The notes under the pieces were generated by a model. It saw nothing but the letters and a program-made list of their open reading frames with translations, searched no databases and was not told the origin of the DNA. A stretch of DNA of 64,000 nucleotides from Actinomadura atramentaria DSM 43919 (lineage in GTDB: Bacteria; Actinomycetota; Actinomycetes; Streptosporangiales; Streptosporangiaceae): NCBI RefSeq assembly GCF_000381885.1, contig NZ_KB907210.1, forward strand, positions 248,001 through 312,000. The letters run 5' to 3'. Positions 56,186-64,000 of this stretch are shown in pieces. Position 1 is the stretch's first letter. Each line of letters begins with the position of its first letter. A program made the position numbers and the translations under genes.

Positions 56186-56352
56186 AGCCACATCACTCCC
56201 CCGGCCGCGGCGCACGCCGCGAGCACCCCGACGACGACCGCCGCCGTTCTGAGGCCCTGCCGGACGAAGCTGACCACGCCCATCAGCAGGAACACCGCCA
56301 GCCCGAACATCAGCACGTTGGCGTAGGTGAAGTGCAGGTCCCCCACGTCCAC
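56182..56352 (-). CDS. Small two-helix membrane protein between hisB and hisH
   Basis: A 56-residue protein. Two hydrophobic segments ([17 protein letters not shown] and [21 protein letters not shown]) joined by a short RQGLR turn. Starts with GTG two bases before the hisB stop and ends overlapping hisH, so it is tightly coupled to both. A similar small gene in this position is known in Streptomyces; its role is unknown. The coupling makes it likely to be translated. Confidence 0.7.
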   Translation of the reverse strand: MDVGDLHFTYANVLMFGLAVFLLMGVVSFVRQGLRTAAVVVGVLAACAAAGGVMWL

Positions 56353-56354
56353 CG

Positions 56355-56945
56355 CTACAGCGCCCCCTTCGTGGAGGGGATGCCGTGGACCTTCGGGTCG
56401 AACGCGACGGCGTCGCGCAGCGCCCGCGCCAGCGCCTTGAACTGCGCCTCGACGACGTGGTGGGCGTTGCGCCCGTACGGGACGTGGACGTGCAGCGCGA
56501 CCTGCGCGTTCGACACGAACGACTCCAGCACGTGCCGGGTCATCGTCGTGTCGTACTCGGGGCCGATCATCGGCGCGAGGCCGTCCGGCTCGGAGTGGAC
56601 CAGGTAGGGGCGGCCCGACACGTCCACGGTGACCTGCGCCAGCGCCTCGTCCAGCGGGATCGAGGCGTCCGCGAACCGGCGGATGCCCGCCTTGTCGCCG
56701 AGCGCCTGCCGGAACGCCTGGCCGAGCGCGATGGCGGTGTCCTCGATCGTGTGGTGCGCGTCGATGTGCAGGTCCCCCCGCGTCTTGACGGTCAGGTCGA
56801 ACGAGCCGTGCTTGCCGAGCTGGGCGAGCATGTGGTCGAAGAACCCGACGCCGGTCGCGACGTCCACCGCGCCGGTGCCGTCCAGGTCGATCTCGACCAG
56901 GACGGACGTCTCCTTGGTGGCGCGCTCCACGCGTCCCTTGCGCAC
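56355..56945 (-). CDS. hisB: Imidazoleglycerol-phosphate dehydratase
   Basis: A 196-residue manganese enzyme of His synthesis. The repeated metal motifs [14 protein letters not shown] and [17 protein letters not shown], together with GVGFFDHML, are present. Monofunctional form with no phosphatase domain, as usual in actinobacteria. GTG start at 56945 lies next to the hisC stop (56946). Confidence 0.97.
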   Translation of the reverse strand: MRKGRVERATKETSVLVEIDLDGTGAVDVATGVGFFDHMLAQLGKHGSFDLTVKTRGDLHIDAHHTIEDTAIALGQAFRQALGDKAGIRRFADASIPLDEALAQVTVDVSGRPYLVHSEPDGLAPMIGPEYDTTMTRHVLESFVSNAQVALHVHVPYGRNAHHVVEAQFKALARALRDAVAFDPKVHGIPSTKGAL

Positions 56946-59492
<2,547 letters not shown>

Positions 59493-59574
59493 TCATCGGG
59501 GGCGAATTCCGGCGTTCTCCGGGCCGGGGGCGGCCGTACGCTGGCGGCGTCCCGACGCGAGGATGGGAGGTCCC

Positions 59575-60243
59575 GTGACCGAGCGGCTGCCGCTGTTCCC
59601 TCTGGGCACCGTGCTGTTCCCCGGCATGGTGCTGCCGCTGCGGCTGTTCGAGGAGCGGTACCTGGCGCTGCTGCGGGACCTGCTGGACCGGCCCGCGCCG
59701 CGCCGCTTCGGCGTCGTCGCGATCGAGCTGGGCCACGAGGTCGGGCCGGGCGCGGCGCGGCGGCTGGCCGAGGTGGGCTGCGTCGCGGACCTGCGCGAGG
59801 CGCGGGCCCGGCCGGACGGCCGGTACGACGTGGTGACGGTCGGCCGCGACCGGTTCCGGACGAAGGGCGTCGACTCGTCCGGCCCGTACCCGCGCGCGGA
59901 GGTCGAGCACCTGCCGGAGGAGGCGGGCGCGGACGCGGCGGCCGCCGCCGAGCGGGCGCTCGCGGCGTTCCGCGTGTACCGGCACCGGATGGCGGCGGTC
60001 GGCGCGCCCGTCCCCGAGGTCGCGGGGCTCGCCGACGGCCGCGACGCGGTCGCGGTGTCGTACGACGTCGCGGCGGCGGTCGTCCTGGACGGACCCGACA
60101 AGCAGCGGCTGCTCGCCGCCGGGGACGCCGCGCGGCGGCTGGCGGCGGCGCGCGCCCTGCTCGCCCGGGAGAACCGCCTGCTGCGCGCGTTCCCGACGCT
60201 GCCCGCCGGACCGTTCCTGGACGGCTCCTTCCACCCGAACTGA
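59575..60243 (+). CDS. Lon-protease N-terminal (substrate-binding) domain protein
   Basis: A 222-residue protein with only the LON substrate-binding domain: LPLFPLGTVLFPGMVLPLRLFEERY is its hallmark start. No AAA+ or protease part. Such stand-alone proteins are common in actinobacteria; a function in protein quality control or ubiquitin-like processes is unproven. GTG at 59575 follows GGGAGG; ATG at 59563 is in frame but overlaps that site. Divergent from hisD. Confidence 0.87.
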   Translation: MTERLPLFPLGTVLFPGMVLPLRLFEERYLALLRDLLDRPAPRRFGVVAIELGHEVGPGAARRLAEVGCVADLREARARPDGRYDVVTVGRDRFRTKGVDSSGPYPRAEVEHLPEEAGADAAAAAERALAAFRVYRHRMAAVGAPVPEVAGLADGRDAVAVSYDVAAAVVLDGPDKQRLLAAGDAARRLAAARALLARENRLLRAFPTLPAGPFLDGSFHPN

Positions 60244-60267
60244 CCCGCGCCCGGCACACTGGGCGGC

Positions 60268-60762
60268 ATGGCATCGGGAAAGAGCGGCGGGAAGGGCACG
60301 CCCGCGACGGTCGCGGCGGCCCGCGCGTCGGTGGCGTTCACCCTGCACGAGTACGCGGTCGACCCGGACGCCGCGTCCTACGGGGAGGCGGCGGCCGACG
60401 CGCTCGGCGTCCCGCGCGAGCGCCTGTTCAAGACGCTGCTCGCGGAGGTGGACGGCGCGCTGTCGGTCGGGGTCGTGCCGGTGTCGGGCTCGCTGGACCT
60501 CAAGGCGCTCGCGGCGGCGCTCGGCGGGAAGCGGGCGCGGCTGGCCGACCCGCGCGACGCCGAGCGGGCCACCGGGTACGTCGTCGGCGGGATCAGCCCG
60601 CTCGGGCAGCGGCGGCGGCTGCCGACCGTGGTGGACGCGTCGGCGTCAGGGTTCGCGACCGTCTACGTCTCGGCGGGCCGGCGCGGACTGCAGATCGAGC
60701 TCGCCCCGGACGACCTCGTCCGGCTCACCGGCGCCCGGCTCGCCCGCGTCGCGCGGGACTAG
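60268..60762 (+). CDS. ybaK: Cys-tRNA(Pro)/Cys-tRNA deacylase, YbaK/EbsC type
   Basis: A 164-residue editing hydrolase clearing Cys mischarged on tRNA-Pro. RLFKTLLAEVDG (conserved Lys), ATGYVVGGISPLGQRRRLP and the DASASGFATVYVSAGRRGLQI segment are typical. The C-terminal 39 codons are antisense to the end of the DUF2567 gene. 24 bases after the Lon-domain gene and probably in one transcript. Confidence 0.9.
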   Translation: MASGKSGGKGTPATVAAARASVAFTLHEYAVDPDAASYGEAAADALGVPRERLFKTLLAEVDGALSVGVVPVSGSLDLKALAAALGGKRARLADPRDAERATGYVVGGISPLGQRRRLPTVVDASASGFATVYVSAGRRGLQIELAPDDLVRLTGARLARVARD

Positions 60763-61248
60763 CCGCTTCACGAACAGCTCCAGGACGCCGTACAGCGCGA
60801 CGGCCACGATCGGCCAGAACGTCAGGATTCCGGTGGCGCGCAGGTCGGGGACGCCGGTGACGACACGCCCGTCGGGCGCGTGCCGCACGGCGCGCCGGTA
60901 GGAGTCCAGCCCGATGTGGTGCCCGGTCCGCCAGGCCAGGTACGCGGCGGCCGCGCCGCCCGCGGCGAGGCCGAGCAGCAGCGCGACGTCGTTGCGCCGC
61001 CCGCCGAGGACGTACGCGACCGCGCCGCACAGCAGGCCCGCGCCCGCCGTGATCAGCGCGAAGCGCATGTCGGTGCCGATCGGGCCGGGGCCCTCGGGGT
61101 CGGCCGGGTACGGCGCGCCGCCGACCACCACGTACCGGACGTGCGGCGAGACCGCGTGCCAGAGCAGCCCGGCGGGCGGCCCGAGGATGACCATGAGGAC
61201 ACAGGTCACGATCCACGTGCGCAAGGCCCTCACGGCGGGTGCCCGCAC
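60646..61248 (-). CDS. DUF2567-like membrane protein
   Basis: A 200-residue protein with four predicted helices: WIVTCVLMVILGPPAGLLW at the N-terminus, then ALITAGAGLLCGAVAYVLGG, a LLLGLAAGGAAAAYLAWRTG helix and a last one near residue 145. The pattern with RYVVVGGAPYPADPEGPGPIGTD is that of DUF2567, an actinobacterial family of unknown function. GTG at 61248 follows GAGGAG. The last 39 codons run antisense through the ybaK 3' end (117 bases shared), and the tail there is hydrophilic and not conserved, so the gene may have been extended by stop loss. Confidence 0.75.
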   Translation of the reverse strand: MRAPAVRALRTWIVTCVLMVILGPPAGLLWHAVSPHVRYVVVGGAPYPADPEGPGPIGTDMRFALITAGAGLLCGAVAYVLGGRRNDVALLLGLAAGGAAAAYLAWRTGHHIGLDSYRRAVRHAPDGRVVTGVPDLRATGILTFWPIVAVALYGVLELFVKRLVPRDAGEPGAGEPDEVVRGELDLQSAPARRDVDGREP

Positions 61249-61379
61249 CTCGTACGCTCCTCATCGAAGACCCGTTCCCGACAGTGAGAGCCTAGCCCGC
61301 CCTGGTGACCCGAACGACAACCGGCAGGTGCCCGATTCCGACCCCAGAACCGCCCGACCCCTGGGATAATGTGCCCGAC

Positions 61380-62078
61380 ATGTCCGGATTCAGTCCCGCC
61401 TTCGAACGGCTCGGCGCCGCACTCGCCGCCGTCGTCCTGCAGCAGCAGGAGACGCTCGCGGAGTTCCTGCCGCGCGAGGACTGGAGCGCCGACCTGACCG
61501 CCCGCGCCTACACCAGCGGCGGCGTCACGGTGCGGGTCGCGCTGCTCGGCAGCTACGCCGCGCGCGAGCGGACGTGGCTGTGGGGCTGGGCGAACCCGCA
61601 GTTCGGCGAGGACCACCCGGCGGTCGTCCCGACGCTCGGCATCCGGGCGCTCGGCGAGCGGCTGTCGATCCCGGAGTTCACCACGCCCGAGGTCGACCTC
61701 GGCTGGTACGACGGCCCGGCCGGGCACGGCGGCGAGCTCGTGGCGATGGCGGCCGGCGGCGTGCTGGGCGGCGGCGGGTACATCGGGGCCGGGTACGACG
61801 GCGGCTCGGCCTACCTGCACGTGGACGACCCGCAGGCCCCGCCCGCCGCGTGGGACCCGGTGCCGGTGCCGCGGCTGCTCACCAGCGCCGTCAGCCTGTT
61901 CCCCGCCGACCCGCGGCTGACGCTGGCGCGGCTGCTGAGCCGCCACCGCGTCCCCTACCGGGAGACCGACGCGGCCGTGGAGGCGCGGCCGCCGGGCGGC
62001 GGCTCGCTCCGCGCCCACTTCGACGCGCGCGGCCGGTTCTCGGGCTGGGAGGCCGAGCTGGCGGCGGCGGGCCGCTGA
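61380..62078 (+). CDS. DUF6882-like protein of unknown function
   Basis: A 232-residue soluble protein. TWLWGWANPQF, a WYDGPAGHGGELVAMAAGG Gly-rich central stretch and a C-terminal Gly-rich end resemble the DUF6882 family of actinobacteria; no catalytic residues assigned. ATG at 61380 is preferred because GATAAT (61365-61370) sits 10 bases upstream and no ribosome site exists, which fits a leaderless transcript. An in-frame GTG at 61371 and upstream codons to 61305 are less likely. Confidence 0.7.
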   Translation: MSGFSPAFERLGAALAAVVLQQQETLAEFLPREDWSADLTARAYTSGGVTVRVALLGSYAARERTWLWGWANPQFGEDHPAVVPTLGIRALGERLSIPEFTTPEVDLGWYDGPAGHGGELVAMAAGGVLGGGGYIGAGYDGGSAYLHVDDPQAPPAAWDPVPVPRLLTSAVSLFPADPRLTLARLLSRHRVPYRETDAAVEARPPGGGSLRAHFDARGRFSGWEAELAAAGR

Positions 62079-62107
62079 CCCGCCCGCGTCTGGTAGACCC
62101 GGTGGGC

Positions 62108-62542
62108 GTGAACGCCGTCATCTCCCCCGCCGTGTCCGCCGCCGACCGCGACGCGGCCTTCGCCGTCCGGTTCCGCGTCTTCGTGGACGAGCAGGGCGTG
62201 CCCGCCGAGATCGAGCTGGACGCCGCCGACGCCGACGCCGCGCACTTCCTGGCGCGGGCGGGCGGCCGCGCGGTCGGCACCGTCCGCGTGCTGCGCCGCG
62301 ACGGCGCGGCCGTCCTCGGCCGCCTCGCCGTGCTGCCGGAGGCGCGCGGGACCGGCCTCGGCGCGGCCCTGGTCCGCGCGGTCGAGGAGCACGCCCGCGC
62401 GGCGGGCCTGGCGTCGGTCGAGCTGCACGCGCAGGTCCCGGCGCGCGGGTTCTACGAGCGGCTGGGCTACGCGGCGTTCGGGGAGCAGGACGTCGAGGCG
62501 GGCATCCCGCACGTCTGGATGCGCCGCCGTCTCACCGCCTGA
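62108..62542 (+). CDS. GNAT family N-acetyltransferase (ElaA-like)
   Basis: A 144-residue acetyltransferase. VRFRVFVDEQGVPAEIELD resembles the ElaA/YybD-type group; the acetyl-CoA loop LAVLPEARGTGLGAALV and the C-terminal HAQVPARGFYERLGYAAFGE motif complete it. Substrate unknown. GTG at 62108; ribosome site is weak (GGTGGG). 29 bases after the DUF6882 gene. Confidence 0.88.
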   Translation: MNAVISPAVSAADRDAAFAVRFRVFVDEQGVPAEIELDAADADAAHFLARAGGRAVGTVRVLRRDGAAVLGRLAVLPEARGTGLGAALVRAVEEHARAAGLASVELHAQVPARGFYERLGYAAFGEQDVEAGIPHVWMRRRLTA

Positions 62543-62572
62543 GACGCCCGTCCCGAGCCTCGGGCGCGCCGG

Positions 62573-62668
62573 TATCATGGGCGGCATGGGACGTCACCAT
62601 CGCGGCTTTACGCAGCCGGCTCCGCACGAGCCGGTCGCCGCGACCTGAGCGACGACCCCCGGAGCCGG
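62573..62668 (+). promoter_or_regulatory. Attenuator-like leader of the chorismate mutase gene
   Basis: A -10-like TATCAT (62573-62578) is followed seven bases later by an ATG (62586) that opens a 20-codon frame ending at 62648. Inside and after it, CCGGCTC (62616-62622) can pair with GAGCCGG (62628-62634), or extended to CCGGCTCCG (62616-62624) with CGGAGCCGG (62660-62668): two mutually exclusive stems. The peptide (MGRHHRGFTQPAPHEPVAAT) has one Phe and no Trp or Tyr run. Suggests a leaderless leader peptide controlling folding, but untested. Confidence 0.4.
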
Positions 62669-62764
62669 CCGACGGCGGCGCCCGCGCGGGCGCGCGCCTC
62701 CATGACCAGCGCGGCCCCGGGCGTCCTCGATCCCCCGCGGCGGCCGCCGGAGAGAGGGACCTTC

Positions 62765-63112
62765 GTGGACGACCACGTGATCGACCCCCGTTCCCACGCC
62801 GACCCGTGCGTCGCGGGCGGACTGCACGTCCCGCTGCCCGACGCGGCCGGGCTGGCGACCGTCGAGCAGGCCCGCGCGGCCATCGACGCCATCGACGCGG
62901 CCCTGGCGACGCTGCTGGAGCACCGCGCGGCCGTCGCGGGCGTCGTGCAGCGGCTCAAGCCGGTCGGCGGGTTCGCCGGGCGCAATCCCGGCCGCGAGGA
63001 GCAGATCGTCGCGGCGATGGCCGAGCGCGCGCCGACGCTCGGCCGCGAGCGCATCGCGCGGATCATGAACACCGTCATCGAGACCGGGCTGGAACTGTCC
63101 GAGACCCGGTGA
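62765..63112 (+). CDS. Chorismate mutase (AroQ class)
   Basis: A 115-residue all-helical protein converting chorismate to prephenate, the branch toward Phe and Tyr. AIDAIDAALATLLEHRAAVAGVVQRLKP contains the conserved Arg/Lys/Asp/Arg pattern of AroQ helix 1; GRNPGREEQIVAAM and ERIARIMNTVIETGLELS follow. GTG at 62765 follows GAGAGAGGGA; ATG at 62702 gives a longer N-terminus without a ribosome site. Single domain with no signal peptide. Followed by an intrinsic terminator. Confidence 0.88.
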   Translation: MDDHVIDPRSHADPCVAGGLHVPLPDAAGLATVEQARAAIDAIDAALATLLEHRAAVAGVVQRLKPVGGFAGRNPGREEQIVAAMAERAPTLGRERIARIMNTVIETGLELSETR

Positions 63113-63126
63113 CCCGTCGCCTTTTC

Positions 63127-63172
63127 CGGCGGCCCGACCCGGCTCTCCGGGACGGGCCGCCGCGTCCTTTTC
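63127..63172 (+). terminator. Intrinsic terminator of the chorismate mutase gene
   Basis: Perfect 10-bp stem (63127-63136 with 63153-63162); the loop contains an inner CCGG/CCGG pairing; a CCTTTTCC tract follows on the plus strand. Starts 15 bases past the stop codon. Confidence 0.85.
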
Positions 63173-63568
63173 CACCGGCCGCGACCGTTCTCACAGCCGC
63201 TTTCCTAGGCTGTTTCGCCTAGCCCTTCCAAGATTTTCCGGCAGCCCGCGCGGGCGTGTGGAAATTTCCGCGCGGTACTAGTTTCGAAGTCGTGGGCCTG
63301 GCCCTTCCGGCGTGGTGCGAGCGACCCACCCGATCCTCGACCGATATACACCTGTTGTCTGTCGAGAACATGCTGAGCTGCGAAAACATCACCGCCGCGC
63401 CACCCCGAGCCTCCCCGGCGATACCCGGAAAACACCCTTTTTCCAGCACGCCGGGGACCGCATTGCAGCGGAGAACCTGTCCGCTCGGCCACTTGAAGGC
63501 ATCCGTGGGACGAGAGCGCACGGCGGTTCAATACCGGGGTTGCCGTGCTTGTTTTAGCCTTCGGTGTC
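63173..63568. other. Intergenic region with inverted repeat upstream of azlC
   Basis: No gene is supported here in 396 bases, which are less GC-rich than the window average. An inverted repeat CTAGGC-TGTTTC-GCCTAG lies at 63205-63222, operator-sized. Directly before azlC, TAGCCT (63555-63560) fits a -10 nine bases from the ATG, suggesting a very short or absent leader. Short plus- and minus-strand frames in this region have no coding character. Confidence 0.5.
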
Positions 63569-64000
63569 ATGAGTGCTGCGGAGTATGCGGCAGGTGAGAC
63601 CGGAACGCGGACCCGCGAGGCCAATGCCGTAAGGGACGGGTTGAACATCGGTTTCTCCTCCGGAATATCAGGGCTCGCCTGGGGTGCTGCGGCGATCCCG
63701 GCCGGGCTGTCGGTCCAGCAGGCGTGCGCGCTGAGCTTCCTGGCGTTCTCCGGCGCGTCCCAGTTCGCCGTCGCGGGCGTCGTCGCGGGCGGCGGCGGCC
63801 TGCTCACCGGGACGCTCGGCGCGGTGCTGCTCGCCGGGCGCAACGCGCTCTACGGGCTCCGGCTCGCCGACCTGCTCCGCGTCCGGGGGTGGCGGCGGGC
63901 GACCTACGCGCACTTCATCGTGGACGAGACCGCGGCCGTCGCGACCGCCCAGCCGGACCGCGCGACCGCCCGCCTCGGCTTCCTCGCCACCGCCATCCCG
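63569..64000 (+). CDS. azlC: AzlC-type branched-chain amino acid exporter (3' end outside window)
   Basis: The first 144 codons are visible and the frame runs off the window end. After a hydrophilic 20-residue start (MSAAEYAAGETGTRTREANA) come helices with GFSSGISGLAWGAAAIPAGLS, FSGASQFAVAGVV, LLAGRNALYGLRLADLL and YAHFIVDETAAVA, the AzlC pattern. AzlC with AzlD exports Leu/Ile/Val or analogues; azlD would be expected just outside. ATG at 63569 has no ribosome site, consistent with a leaderless mRNA. Confidence 0.88.
   Translation, partial: MSAAEYAAGETGTRTREANAVRDGLNIGFSSGISGLAWGAAAIPAGLSVQQACALSFLAFSGASQFAVAGVVAGGGGLLTGTLGAVLLAGRNALYGLRLADLLRVRGWRRATYAHFIVDETAAVATAQPDRATARLGFLATAIP

Noticed and set aside
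62577..62585. An ATG at 62577 as the start of the leader frame
   Set aside because: It lies inside the -10-like TATCAT; the transcript would start too late to include it.

Overview
This window looks like a chromosomal segment of a high-GC filamentous actinomycete. The very high GC, many GTG starts, ATGA/GTGA stop-start overlaps, PriA in place of separate HisA/TrpF, and DUF2752/DUF2567-type proteins all point there; Thermomonosporaceae/Actinomadura-like is my best guess, not proven. The backbone order coaE - rpsA - polA - ANTAR regulator (pdtaR) - pyk - gltD/gltB - lgt - trpA/B/C - hisI - hisF/priA/hisH/hisB/hisC/hisD is the conserved arrangement known from Streptomyces and Mycobacterium, so most of the window is core chromosome with accessory genes inserted.

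Region by region. 1-4.86 kb: the 3' part of a giant STAND-type NTPase (phosphoesterase-like, NACHT, pentapeptide, 15 WD40 blades). 4.9-9.7 kb (minus): coaE, an acetyltransferase, a membrane EEP hydrolase and rpsA. 9.9-13.5 kb: two polysaccharide deacetylases around an asparaginase, with an array of short palindromes. 13.7-17.6 kb: polA, a hotdog thioesterase and a DUF4352 protein. 17.6-22.5 kb: livKHMGF branched-chain amino acid importer. 22.9-26.1 kb: pdtaR-like ANTAR regulator, an odd tRNA with CAA anticodon, an HTH/LAGLIDADG-like gene and pyruvate kinase. 26.3-28.2 kb: DJ-1/PfpI protein, AraC-type regulator and acetyltransferase. 28.3-34.4 kb: gltBD. 34.7-36.6 kb: two paralogous membrane-anchored proteins. 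36.6-40.0 kb: lgt plus two DsbA-like proteins and VKOR, an envelope lipoprotein/disulfide module.

40.2-45.4 kb (minus): hisI - Trp-associated membrane protein - OmpR-like regulator - DUF2752 - trpC - trpB - trpA, without trpE at its usual place. 45.5 kb: cold-shock gene with a structured leader. 46.6-54 kb (plus): heterodimeric ABC exporter, HEAT-like protein, HTH_42 protein and acyl-CoA dehydrogenase, inserted between the trp/hisI and main his blocks. 54-59.3 kb (minus): hisD-hisC-hisB-small membrane protein-hisH-priA-hisF. 59.6-64 kb: Lon-substrate-domain protein, YbaK deacylase overlapping a DUF2567 gene, DUF6882 protein, acetyltransferase, chorismate mutase behind an attenuator-like leader, and the 5' end of an azlC-type exporter.

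Functionally the window joins amino-acid metabolism (His, Trp, Glu, branched-chain import and export, chorismate), central carbon (pyk), replication/translation (polA, rpsA, coaE) and envelope assembly (lgt, DsbA/VKOR, deacetylases). The most notable candidates are the STAND NTPase, the class I-shaped CAA tRNA with its neighbouring LAGLIDADG-like gene, the orphan degenerate response regulator inside the trp operon, and several structured leaders and palindromes.
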